Assembly (NCBI RefSeq): GCF_004684805.1
Contig: NZ_SRID01000003.1
Coordinates: forward strand, 1-64,000
Origin: Streptomyces palmae
GTDB lineage: Bacteria; Actinomycetota; Actinomycetes; Streptomycetales; Streptomycetaceae
Direction: 5' to 3'
DNA: 64,000 nt
The position numbers and the translations under genes are program-made. This document shows, piece after piece, positions 25,921 through 34,510 of this stretch. Position 1 is the stretch's first letter; each line of letters begins with the position of its first letter. Under the pieces are notes generated by a model. That model worked only from the letters and a program-made list of their open reading frames with translations. It ran no database searches and was not told where the DNA came from.

Positions 25921-26346
25921 AGCTGGCTCCTCGCAGGGGTGGGTACACGGGACGGCGACCGTGCGGCATGCGGCGGCGAGCGGCGGTGCGGCGAGCGGCG
26001 ATGGATCCAGGCTCGCGTGAAGAAGGTGCGGGGAGGATCAGAGAGAACGGCGAAGGTTCGGTGCAGATTGCTCCGAAACCCCGGGAAAAGTATCCGCCCT
26101 CTCACTCTCCGGTGCAAGTTGTTCCGAAGTTCGGGGCAGGGTGATCCGCCGCGCCGCGGTGCCCGCACGGCGGCGCGGCGACGGGTGCGGGGGAGGGCCC
26201 GGCCGCACCACCTCGGCGATCCGGGCGGCCGACCGCCCGGGAAGGGCCGCGTCGTCGCGCGGCGGAGGGCCCGGGCGGCCCGGCTCCCCGGCCGAGCGAG
26301 CCGGGCCGGCCCCTGGATCCCGGGCCCGCGTGCCGTTCGACCTGCG
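25921..26346. promoter_or_regulatory. Intergenic region: tandem 51-bp repeats and two hairpins
   Basis: No gene is visible in this 426-bp gap. The left half, upstream of the hemerythrin gene, contains two imperfect direct repeats of about 42 bp, 51 bp apart (26058-26100 and 26109-26150), sharing GGTGCA, TTG-TCCGAA and ATCCGCC blocks. The right half, downstream of the ATPase gene, holds two perfect hairpins: CCGGGCGG-CCGA-CCGCCCGG (26221-26240) and CGGCCCGGCTC / GAGCCGGGCCG (26276-26308). The hairpins likely terminate the three-gene minus-strand module. Confidence 0.6.
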
Positions 26347-29300
26347 CTAGTTGTGGGTGAGCGAAGCCTTCACCTCGTGCCACCGTCGCGCCTGCTCGGG
26401 GCCGAGGGTCCCGCGCAGCTCGGCCAGTTTGAGGAGGTTGGCCTCGGCGTCCCGGGTGAGGGTCTGCGCCTCCCCGAGGTAGTGGTCGTCGATCAGGGCT
26501 TCCACCTCGGCGGTGTTCATCATGGGCAGGATGCGTTCGGCGAGCCTGTTGGTGTTGCGGTACGAGCCCTGGAGCCGGAAGGGCGGTTCGGTGCGCGAGG
26601 AGTCGTCCTGCGTGGCGGAGGCGATGTACGCCCGGTTGACGGCGAGCACGGTCTCCTGGACATGGAGCAGGGTGCTCAGGACGGACAGCACCTGCTCCAG
26701 TTCGGCGGGGGAGTACGGGTGGCCGAGCCGGTCGGCCCGTACCGAGTCCTCGCCCCGCGCCATGCGGACCAGGAGGGGGATGTCGGCTCGGTCGCGGGCG
26801 GCGAGGGGCGCCAGGACCGGGTTGGCGGTGAGGGCGTTCTCGATGTGGCTGAGGGCGAAGAGGTCCTCCTTGCCGTTGAGCACGTCGCCGAGGTTCCACA
26901 CATCGGCCCGGTTGGCGAGCATGTCCGGGATCCGGAAGAGGCGGCCCGACTCGGTGTAGGGGTTGCCGGCCATGCACACCGCGAACCGCTTGCCCCGCAG
27001 GTCGTAGGTGCGCGCCTGGCCATCGCGGACGCCCTCCATACGCCGCCCGGCATCGCACAGCGGGATGAACTTCTGCAGCAGTTCGGGGGCGGTGTGCTGG
27101 ATGTCGTCCAGGTGGAGGAGGACGTTGCCGCCCATCGCGAGGGCGAGGTTGATCTTCTCGACCTCGCGGCGGGCGGCGGCGTCGGGTGCGGCGGCCGGGT
27201 CCAGGGAGACGGTGCGAGGGCCGAGCGCCGGGCCGTCGACCCTGACGAAGAACAGTCCGAGGCGGGCGGCGACGTACTCCATGAGCGTGGTCTTGCCGTA
27301 GCCGGGCGGCGAGAGCAGCAGGAGCAGCCCCTGGTTGTCGGTGCGGCGGCCTTCCCCGGCCGCACCCATCTGCCGGGCGAGGTTGTCGCCGACGAGAGGC
27401 AGGTAGACCTCGTCGACGAGGAGGTTGCGGACGAAGGCGGACATGACCTGGGGCCGGTGGGCGTCGAGGTCCAGCCGTGCGCGTTCGGCGGCAAGCAGCT
27501 CCTCGCGCCGCCGTGTGCAGGCGCGGTGGGCGGGGACGCGGTGGCGGCGGAAGCGCGCGGTGCGGGCCAGGATCTCGTCGAGCCGCAGGTCCAGGCTGCC
27601 GTCCTCGGAGATGAGCGGATGCGTGCCCAGCAGTCCGCCGACCCGGGTGGTGAGCGGCCGGTCGACGCCGCGCCGTTCGATCGCCTCCCCGCACAGCTCG
27701 ATCGCCAGGGCTTCGGGCAGGTCGAGGGCCGAGTACGGGGCGTCGGCGGCCGGTGCCGCCCGGACGTGCCCGCTCAGCCAGGCGTGCAGCAACTGGTGTC
27801 GGCCGCCCAGGTCGTCGAGCGCCCGCAGCTCCTCGGCCAGCTCCTTCACCGCTGCCGCGTGCTCGCCGCCCAGCGCGGCGCGGAACCCGGCGAGCAGTCG
27901 GCGGGCGGGCCCGCTGGTCGCGAACCGCGGGACCTCGGCGGCCGCCAGCTCCTCGAACAGGTAGGCGCCGATGTCGCGGCGGTCCTCTCCGGGCGCCGGC
28001 AGGTCCGGGACGGCGGCGTGCAGGAAGTCGGCGGCGCGGTCGGCGAGTTCGCCGACGAGGTCCTCGATCGCCGGTACGGGCCCGAAGGTTCCGCGGGCCC
28101 GGCCCAGGGAGCGGGCGCGCAGGGACCAGCGCGTACGGGCGCGGTCATCGGGGCCGTGGGCCCAGAAGATCTGGGCCGCCGCCCGGACCTCGGGGAGGTA
28201 GCGGAGCAGCCCGGCGTCCGAGCGCAGGCGCAGCAGCGCGCTGAGGATGGCGGCGGCGTCATGGTCGTGGACCCCGCGGTCGTACCCCTCGTCGTAGCGG
28301 GACTCGGCGGCCCGGCGGACCTCGCCGAGCAGTTCGGCCTGGTCCGCCCCGGTCAGCGCGTCCGGCGTCGGTCCGGGTTCGCCCGCCTCGGCCCGGGCCA
28401 GCAGGCTCGCCGCCAGGTGCTCGGCCCGGTAGACCTCGGGGGACTCGGAGACCAGCGGCTGGTCCCACAGCGCCCGGTGGGCGGCCAGGGCGGGGTCGGT
28501 CACCGGTGCGCGGTAGTCGGTCCCGGTGATCGTGAAGGCCAGGGTGCCGTCATGCGGGACCAGGGCCAGTTCGAGGGGCTGGGTGTTGACCGCGAAGCGG
28601 TGCCGCCCGAGCCGCACGGTGCCGTCGGTGTCGTACAGCTCGGAGCGGTCGCGCAGGGCCCGGTCGGCCTCCTGGCGCGCGGCCTTCAGCCTGCCGTCGA
28701 GTTCGTCGGCGCGTCCGGTCTCGCCCAGGTCCCTCAGCTCGGCGGCGGCGGCCCGGACCTTGGCGACCAGCGGGTCGGAGGCGAAGTAGGTGGCGCTCGC
28801 CTCCGGGGAGGACAGCGCTGCGGCGCGGCGGGAGACGGCGGCCATGACCCGCTGGGCCGAGTCGGCGATCCGCCGCGCGTGCCGGGCTCGGGTGTCGAGC
28901 TGCTGCTGCTTGCGGGCGGAGAACGCCGCGTGGATCTCCTCGCGCTGGGCGGCGGTCCGCTCCCTGCGGGCTTCGGTGGCGCCGAAGCGCGCCTCCAGGC
29001 TCTCCACCTGCAAAAGCAGCCGGCCCAGTTGCTCGTCGCACTCCTCGGGCGTGGCGGCCGCGGCCAGCGCGCCCGCCACCGACTGGCCGAGCAGGGCGAG
29101 TTCGGCGGCGAACTCGGCGCGGTCCTCCGCCTCCCGGAGTGCGCGGCGGCGGGCGTCCAGGGTGGCGCGGGCCCTGTTGACCGCGCCGAGGACCTCGCCG
29201 GCGCGGGCGAGGACCTGGGTGCGCACGGTCGCGTCGGTCAGCTCCAGCGAGGCGATGACCTCGGTGACGGCGCGGAGCCGGTCGGCGTGTCCGCTGATGC

Positions 29301-31176
29301 GCTCCCCGACCGGGGCGGCCTGTGCGACGGTGGTGATCCGGGCCGCCTCGTCGGCGAGCGCGGCGACGGCCTGGCCGATGCCGGCGAAGGCGTCCTCGCC
29401 GCTGAGGAAGGCCGCCGCGCGGCGCCCGGCCGCGGCGAGGTCCTCGGCCAGTTCCGCGGTGAGCGCCTCCAGCCGCGCCAGGTCCAGGTACCGGATCTCG
29501 CGCAGGGTCTCCAGGCGCCCCTGCTCCTGGCGCAGCTCGGCGAGCCGGTCCGCCCAGCCTTCGGCGTCATCGGGCTGTTCGCCGCGGATCCGGCGGACCA
29601 GCGCGGTGACGCGGGCGCCCGCCTCCGCCAGGGCGTCGGCGGCCTGCCGCCGCAGCGCGGTGACCCGCCGGAACTCCTCGATGACCTGGGCGGCGGTGGC
29701 CCGCAGCGTGTCCGCGGGCTCCGCGAGCGAACCCAGCGCGGGGTCGGTCAGCCAGGGGTAGCCGTCACCGACGCGGGTGGCGGCGGTGGTGATCGCCGTG
29801 AAGACGGCCTCGGTGGGCGTCAGGTCCTCGGCCATTCGCGCCAGGGAGAGGCAGTCGGAGATGCCGCGCACCAGCTCGGCGTCGCCGATCCGGGCGAGCG
29901 GACCGGTCGCGGCGGGCGGCACCGCCGCCTGGGTCTCGGAGACGTACGGGGTCGCCCACAACTGGAGTGGGTGCAGGCGGGCGGGGTCGGCGGAGGGCGC
30001 GCGGAGGACGGCGAGGGTGCCGTCGTCGAAGAGCGCCCAGCCGTCCGCGGCGATGGGGGCGGCGGCCTCCTCCCGGATGACGTCGTACGGCAGCAGCAGG
30101 CTTCGGCCCCGCGCGGGCGCGTGGAAGGCGTACAGCACGCTTCCGCCGTTGGGCGCCGCCAGGGTCCGGTCGAAGGCCAGGCCGGTGATGTCGGTGTCAA
30201 AGGTCCTGGCGGTGCCGGCGACCGGGTAGTAGCCACCGGGGAAGACGATGCCCTGGCCCTGGGGGAGGCGGCGGCAGCCGTGGCCGATGCCGTCGACGCG
30301 GCGCACCTGGCCGGTACGGGTGTCGCAGACCAGGTGCCGCCAGGCGGTCTCGTTGTAGGGGCGGACACGCAGCAGGAGGAGCGGGCCGATCCGGGCGTGG
30401 GCGACCTCCGCGTCGGCCAGGGACTGCCGGGCGTCCTCCACCGGTTCGCTGTGGACGCCCTCGCCGGTCTCGGTGTCGTCCTCGGTCTTGACGGTCAGCC
30501 GGCCGCCGACGGTGGAGACGTAGACGGCGTCGTCGATCCGGATGTGCGGGTGCCGGCCGCGCACATGGTCCTCGCGGGTGGCCGCGGTCCAGGTGAAGTC
30601 GTGTGCCGGCGCACTGGTGTGGTCCCGTTCGCCCTTGTCGTCGAGGTACGCCGGGGTGCCGTCGGCGGCGATCCGCCAGCGCAGCACGCGGATGTCGGTG
30701 AGCCGCTCGCCGGTCTGGAAGACGGCGAGCAGATACGGGCCGGTGCGGCGCAGCCGGAGCAGGCGAGCGGCGCGGTAGTAGCGGTGCAGGTCGGTGAAGT
30801 CCCGTCGGAACGCGGGGTCGTCCAGCAGTCCGGGCACGGCGTCGAGCCCCGCCCGCTCGATGCCGCCGTCCCCGCGCCGGTAGAGCGCGAAGACGTCCGC
30901 CACCTCGGTGACCGCGCCGGAGGCGGGGGCGAACCCGAACAGCAGCAGCCCGCCGATCTGCACGAGGTCCCGAGGGACGACCGGCGCTTCGGTGTGGAGA
31001 CTGCCGGCGCCGGCCAGGCCCAGCTCGCCGCCCCCGAAGGTCTGCGTCCGCCGCGCGTCGAGGGCGCGCGCCCGCTCGGCCAATTCCCGGGCCGCGCCGA
31101 CCATCCGGTCGCGCAGCACCTCGTACGTCCCTGCCTCGGGCCCGGCCTGCGCACCCCGCCCGGCCTGCTCCGCCAC
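26347..31176 (-). CDS. Large coiled-coil AAA ATPase ('DNA repair ATPase', DUF3686-like)
   Basis: This 1,609-aa protein has an N-terminal beta-rich region (about 20-450) with no motif I can name, long Ala/Arg/Glu coiled coils (about 480-860), and a C-terminal AAA domain. Walker A is in SPPGYGKTTLMEYVAARL (near 1295) and a Walker B-like strand is in GGNVLLHLDDIQH. The architecture matches a family annotated as DNA-repair ATPase with DUF3686. Experimental function is poorly known. GTG 31176 has AAGGAGG 7 nt upstream and lies 2 nt past the flotillin stop, so the two are coupled. The neighbours suggest a membrane-tethered ATPase machine, perhaps stress- or conflict-related. Confidence 0.85.
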   Translation of the reverse strand: MAEQAGRGAQAGPEAGTYEVLRDRMVGAARELAERARALDARRTQTFGGGELGLAGAGSLHTEAPVVPRDLVQIGGLLLFGFAPASGAVTEVADVFALYRRGDGGIERAGLDAVPGLLDDPAFRRDFTDLHRYYRAARLLRLRRTGPYLLAVFQTGERLTDIRVLRWRIAADGTPAYLDDKGERDHTSAPAHDFTWTAATREDHVRGRHPHIRIDDAVYVSTVGGRLTVKTEDDTETGEGVHSEPVEDARQSLADAEVAHARIGPLLLLRVRPYNETAWRHLVCDTRTGQVRRVDGIGHGCRRLPQGQGIVFPGGYYPVAGTARTFDTDITGLAFDRTLAAPNGGSVLYAFHAPARGRSLLLPYDVIREEAAAPIAADGWALFDDGTLAVLRAPSADPARLHPLQLWATPYVSETQAAVPPAATGPLARIGDAELVRGISDCLSLARMAEDLTPTEAVFTAITTAATRVGDGYPWLTDPALGSLAEPADTLRATAAQVIEEFRRVTALRRQAADALAEAGARVTALVRRIRGEQPDDAEGWADRLAELRQEQGRLETLREIRYLDLARLEALTAELAEDLAAAGRRAAAFLSGEDAFAGIGQAVAALADEAARITTVAQAAPVGERISGHADRLRAVTEVIASLELTDATVRTQVLARAGEVLGAVNRARATLDARRRALREAEDRAEFAAELALLGQSVAGALAAAATPEECDEQLGRLLLQVESLEARFGATEARRERTAAQREEIHAAFSARKQQQLDTRARHARRIADSAQRVMAAVSRRAAALSSPEASATYFASDPLVAKVRAAAAELRDLGETGRADELDGRLKAARQEADRALRDRSELYDTDGTVRLGRHRFAVNTQPLELALVPHDGTLAFTITGTDYRAPVTDPALAAHRALWDQPLVSESPEVYRAEHLAASLLARAEAGEPGPTPDALTGADQAELLGEVRRAAESRYDEGYDRGVHDHDAAAILSALLRLRSDAGLLRYLPEVRAAAQIFWAHGPDDRARTRWSLRARSLGRARGTFGPVPAIEDLVGELADRAADFLHAAVPDLPAPGEDRRDIGAYLFEELAAAEVPRFATSGPARRLLAGFRAALGGEHAAAVKELAEELRALDDLGGRHQLLHAWLSGHVRAAPAADAPYSALDLPEALAIELCGEAIERRGVDRPLTTRVGGLLGTHPLISEDGSLDLRLDEILARTARFRRHRVPAHRACTRRREELLAAERARLDLDAHRPQVMSAFVRNLLVDEVYLPLVGDNLARQMGAAGEGRRTDNQGLLLLLSPPGYGKTTLMEYVAARLGLFFVRVDGPALGPRTVSLDPAAAPDAAARREVEKINLALAMGGNVLLHLDDIQHTAPELLQKFIPLCDAGRRMEGVRDGQARTYDLRGKRFAVCMAGNPYTESGRLFRIPDMLANRADVWNLGDVLNGKEDLFALSHIENALTANPVLAPLAARDRADIPLLVRMARGEDSVRADRLGHPYSPAELEQVLSVLSTLLHVQETVLAVNRAYIASATQDDSSRTEPPFRLQGSYRNTNRLAERILPMMNTAEVEALIDDHYLGEAQTLTRDAEANLLKLAELRGTLGPEQARRWHEVKASLTHN

Positions 31177-31178
31177 GC

Positions 31179-33239
31179 TCAGGCCTCCTTCGCGCCGCGC
31201 GCACCGTCCAGCGGCGCCGGGGCCGGCGCCGGGTCCGGTGCGACCGGGTCGGCCGGCCGGGTGCCGCCGAGGCCGGCGGCCCGTGCGGAGGCGAGCAGGC
31301 CCTCCAGCGCGCCCGCCGCCGGCCCCTCGGCCGCCCCCGGCCGGGTCAGTGCGCCCGCCAGTGCCAGGTCGCGGACACCGGCCGCGCCCAGACCCCCGAC
31401 CATCGCGCCCAGATCCCTGGTGAAGGTGGAGGCGTCCTTGTCCAGCCAGGGACCGGCCATCGCCTGGACGGTCTCGGAGCGGTCGACGAAGGCGTCGACC
31501 CCCTTGCCGAGCGCGATGGAGTTCACCAGCCGGTCGAAGAAGACGCTCTCGCCGCCCACGATGTCGATCTTCGCGTTCTCCAGTCCGGTGGCCAGCACGG
31601 TGGCCTGGGCCTCGGCGACCTGCCGCTGGACGTCGATCCCGGCCAGCCGGATGTCCTTCTCCGCCTCCAGTCGGAGCCGGAACTCCTCGTGATCCCGACT
31701 GGTGGCGTCCAACGCGGCCATGGCCGCCGCCTTCTCGGTCAGCCCCTCGGCCTCCGCCTTCAGCTTCTCGCGCAGCCCGTCGGCCCCGGCGAGCGCCTTC
31801 TCCTTCTCCACCCCCGCCTCGGCGCGGCCGACCTTGGTGATGGCCTCGGCCATCCGCTCCTGGACCTCCGCCTCCGCGAGCCCGGCGGCGGCGGTCTCCG
31901 CGCGCTTGCCCTCGGCGAGCCGGACGGCGGACTGCGCGTCCAGGTCGGCGGCCTTGCGCCGCGCCTCGGCCAAGGTCAGCTCCCGCGCCGCCTGGTGGTG
32001 TGCGGCCTGCTCCGCGGCCTCGGCCGCCTTGATGTCCTTGACCAGGCGCTCCTGCGCCTCGGCCTCGGCGCGGATGATCAGGGCCTGGCGGTCGCGCTCG
32101 GCTTCCTCCACCGTGCGCAGCTTCTTGATCTCCTCCTCCTGCGCGGCGACGGTCCGCTCCACCGCGATGCGCTCGCGGACGACGTCGGCGATCTCCCGCT
32201 TCTCCGCCTCGACCTCCTTGTCCGCCGCGATGCGCCTCAGCTGGGTCTCCCGGTCCCGGGCGATGACCTCCAGCAGCCGGTCCTTCTCGATGCGCTCGTT
32301 CTCGATGGCGATGACGCGTTCGCGGTTCTTCTGCGCCACCGCGATCTCGCGCTCGCGGTTCTCGTTCTGGATGCCCAGCGCCTCCTCGGTCTTCAGGTGG
32401 GCGCTGTGCGCGCGCAGCCGCTCCTCGGCCTGGACACGCGCGGTCTCGGCCTCCTCCCTGGCGCGTACCGTCTCGATCTCCCGCTGCTGCCTGATCTCGG
32501 CGTCGGACTGCCTGCGCTGAAGCTCCAGGACCGCCTCCCGGGCCTCGACGTTCTGCCGGGTGATCTCCTTCTCCTCGGTGCGCTGGTACTCGTTGGTGCG
32601 CACATGCTCGATCGCCGTCAGCTCGGTGATCTTCCGGATCCCCTGGGCGTCGAGGATGTTGGCGGCGTCGAGCTGGTTGAGCGGGGTCTGCTCCAGGTAG
32701 TCGATGGCCGCGTCCTCCAGGCTGTACCCGTTGAGGTCGGTGCCGATGACCGCGATGATGCGGTCCCGGAACTCGTCCCGCTTGGTGTACAGGTCGGCGA
32801 AGTCCAGTTGCTTGCCGACCGTCTTCAGCGCCTCGGAGAACTTCGCGTTGAACAGCTCCTGGAGGGTGCGCGGGTCGCTGGCGCGGGCGGTGCCGATCGC
32901 CTGGGCGACCTTCACCACGTCCTCCGCGGTCTTGTTGACCCGTACGAAGAAGGCGATGCGGATGTCGGCGCGGATGTTGTCCTTGCAGATCAGGCCCTCC
33001 CGGCCGGTGCGGCCGATCTCGATGGTCTTCACCGAGATGTCCATGACCTCGGCCTTGTGCAGCACCGGCATCACCACCGCGCCGGTGAAGGTCACATCGA
33101 CCTTCCGGTACTTGGACACGATCAGCGCCTGGCCCTGCGGCACCTTGCGGTACAGCCGGGTGACGGTCAGGAAGAGCACGAGCACGATGAGCAGGACGAC
33201 GGCGACGAGCACGCCGATGCCTACGGCGATGGCATCCAT
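31179..33239 (-). CDS. SPFH-domain flotillin-like protein (YqiK type)
   Basis: This 686-aa protein has one N-terminal membrane anchor (GVLVAVVLLIVLVLFLTVTRLY, 8-30) and an SPFH domain (about 35-210: VSKYRKVDVTFTGAVVMPVL, DISVKTIEIGRTGREGL). An extended Glu/Arg/Ala coiled coil (about 250-560) is followed by a disordered Ala/Gly/Pro tail. Flotillins assemble in membrane microdomains and scaffold other proteins. The ATG at 33239 has AAGGGA upstream. The gene sits between a YqiJ/NfeD-like membrane gene (47-nt gap) and the AAA ATPase gene (2-nt gap), a constellation that suggests one complex at the membrane. Confidence 0.92.
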   Translation of the reverse strand: MDAIAVGIGVLVAVVLLIVLVLFLTVTRLYRKVPQGQALIVSKYRKVDVTFTGAVVMPVLHKAEVMDISVKTIEIGRTGREGLICKDNIRADIRIAFFVRVNKTAEDVVKVAQAIGTARASDPRTLQELFNAKFSEALKTVGKQLDFADLYTKRDEFRDRIIAVIGTDLNGYSLEDAAIDYLEQTPLNQLDAANILDAQGIRKITELTAIEHVRTNEYQRTEEKEITRQNVEAREAVLELQRRQSDAEIRQQREIETVRAREEAETARVQAEERLRAHSAHLKTEEALGIQNENREREIAVAQKNRERVIAIENERIEKDRLLEVIARDRETQLRRIAADKEVEAEKREIADVVRERIAVERTVAAQEEEIKKLRTVEEAERDRQALIIRAEAEAQERLVKDIKAAEAAEQAAHHQAARELTLAEARRKAADLDAQSAVRLAEGKRAETAAAGLAEAEVQERMAEAITKVGRAEAGVEKEKALAGADGLREKLKAEAEGLTEKAAAMAALDATSRDHEEFRLRLEAEKDIRLAGIDVQRQVAEAQATVLATGLENAKIDIVGGESVFFDRLVNSIALGKGVDAFVDRSETVQAMAGPWLDKDASTFTRDLGAMVGGLGAAGVRDLALAGALTRPGAAEGPAAGALEGLLASARAAGLGGTRPADPVAPDPAPAPAPLDGARGAKEA

Positions 33240-33286
33240 GTGGCGATCCCTTGGTAGGACGGGATGTGAGAGAGGGAGAGGGGAGG

Positions 33287-33871
33287 TCAGCCGACCGGGC
33301 GGTAGGGGTCCAGCGCACTGTCGAAGCGCGCGACCCGGAAGAACTCCCCGTCGGCGTCGTAGTGGAAGATGAGCGCGCGCGAGCCCGCCATGAGCCCCGG
33401 CTCGTCCGTGCGGACCTGGACGATCGCGGAGGACCCGTCCTCGGCGGTGACCTCGGCCTGCCCGAAGTCGGGCCCGACCCGTCGGGTGCGGATCACACAG
33501 GTACGGCCCACGAAGTCCTCGCGCGAGGGGCTGCGTTCAGGCGGCAGCAGCAGCCGGCCGAGTCGCCGCTGGATCCCCATGCCGAGCCAGGCCGCGCCCA
33601 GCGCGGCGGGGAGCACGGCCATCCGCAGCCACGGCCGGTCGGTCAGGGAGGTGCCGAGCAGGCTCACGAACCAGGCAATGAGCACCCCGATCGAGACCAG
33701 TACCGCGACCGGGACACCGGCGGCCCCGGCGTCGACGCCATCTCCCCCGTCGAAGGCGTCTGCGCCGGCGCCGCCCAGCAGCACCAGTAGCCAGAATCCG
33801 GCCACGATCAGCAGCGCGAAACTGAACAGGACCGCCGGGAAACCCAGCGCCGAGCGTATGAAGTCGCCCAT
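33287..33871 (-). CDS. YqiJ/NfeD-like membrane protein with OB-fold domain
   Basis: This 194-aa protein has three or four transmembrane segments (FPAVLFSFALLIVAGFWLLVLL; VAVLVSIGVLIAWFVSLLGTS; WLRMAVLPAALGAAWLGMG). A cytoplasmic beta-rich OB-type domain follows (FVGRTCVIRTRRVGPDFGQAEV to FRVARFD). NfeD/YqiJ proteins pair with flotillins almost universally. ATG 33871 has GGGGGCGG upstream; the open frame extends further 5' without a ribosome site. It is the promoter-proximal gene of the module and is preceded by a strong palindrome at 33935-33953. Confidence 0.85.
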   Translation of the reverse strand: MGDFIRSALGFPAVLFSFALLIVAGFWLLVLLGGAGADAFDGGDGVDAGAAGVPVAVLVSIGVLIAWFVSLLGTSLTDRPWLRMAVLPAALGAAWLGMGIQRRLGRLLLPPERSPSREDFVGRTCVIRTRRVGPDFGQAEVTAEDGSSAIVQVRTDEPGLMAGSRALIFHYDADGEFFRVARFDSALDPYRPVG

Positions 33872-33934
33872 CGTTCCGCCCCCCGTTCCGCGCTTGGTGC
33901 GCCGCCATGGTGGCATCACAGGGGGGTGATCGAC

Positions 33935-33953
33935 ATTGCCGGTTTCCGGCAAT
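33935..33953. promoter_or_regulatory. Perfect palindrome upstream of the NfeD-flotillin-ATPase module
   Basis: ATTGCCGG-TTT-CCGGCAAT is a perfect 8-bp inverted repeat with a 3-nt centre, 64 nt upstream of the first gene of the module. It sits in an otherwise AT-richer stretch. It is a good operator candidate for a dimeric repressor; a terminator is also possible. Confidence 0.55.
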
Positions 33954-34005
33954 CTTTATGCGTCCTTGACGTCCCGTTAATGGGCGCCGCGACACGACCA
34001 CGCTG

Positions 34006-34410
34006 GTGCGCGAGCGGCTGAGCCGGGCCGCCGTGAACGCGGCGCTGCGCGACCTGGACCTGGCGCAGTCGGTGAAGAAGAAGCGGGTCGGCGTCTACCT
34101 GGCTGAACCCATGCTCGCTGTCTACCTCTCCGCCGAGGACGCCATCGCGGCCGTCAAGGCGATGCCGAAGAACGAGCGCCTGAACGGGTCCGGCTTCGTG
34201 GAGCGCTACCGGAAGGCCGTGGCGGGCGTGCGGCTGGGTGCTGGCGAGGGCCGGCTGGCGTGGCCCCGGCTGGGGCGCCGGTGCTGCCGCTGGAGCGGGC
34301 GCTGGACGCGGCCGAGCAGCCGGGGTGCGGCTGTGTGCTCGCTGTGCGGCGCGGCCGCGGAACTGGACCCCGTCCTCAAGGACTTCGAGCAGGGCTTCGG
34401 CGAGCAGTAA
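34006..34410 (+). pseudogene. Fragmentary hypothetical ORF
   Basis: I do not recognise this 134-codon frame. The first 75 residues (RERLSRAAVNAALRDLDLAQ, YLSAEDAIAAVKAMPKNE) look like a real helical protein and are less Arg/Pro-rich than random frames here. The frame continues in-phase upstream to a stop at 33967 without a convincing start. After about codon 80 the coding character seems to jump to another frame and back (the end ELDPVLKDFEQGFGEQ again looks genuine). A truncated and frameshifted gene is the best explanation. It ends about 100 bp before the group II intron. Confidence 0.4.
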
Positions 34411-34484
34411 CCGGTGGCGCCGGGACGGCGTTGAACACGGCACGCGTGCATGGACATCCGATCCCCACGGACACGCGAGCGAGC

Positions 34485-34506
34485 CCCGGACCGTCGCTGG
34501 TCCGGG
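34485..34506 (+). terminator. Hairpin at the group II intron insertion point
   Basis: Perfect 8-bp stem CCCGGACC / GGTCCGGG with a 6-nt loop, ending 4 nt before the intron boundary. It may be the terminator of the fragmentary ORF. Confidence 0.5.
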
Positions 34507-34510
34507 TGTG

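Noticed and set aside
26041-26160. CRISPR-like repeats
   Set aside because: Only two imperfect copies, too divergent, and no cas genes.
25855-31692. Open frame of nearly 2,000 codons opposite the AAA ATPase
   Set aside because: Antisense to a convincing gene; composition typical of the complementary frame in high-GC DNA.
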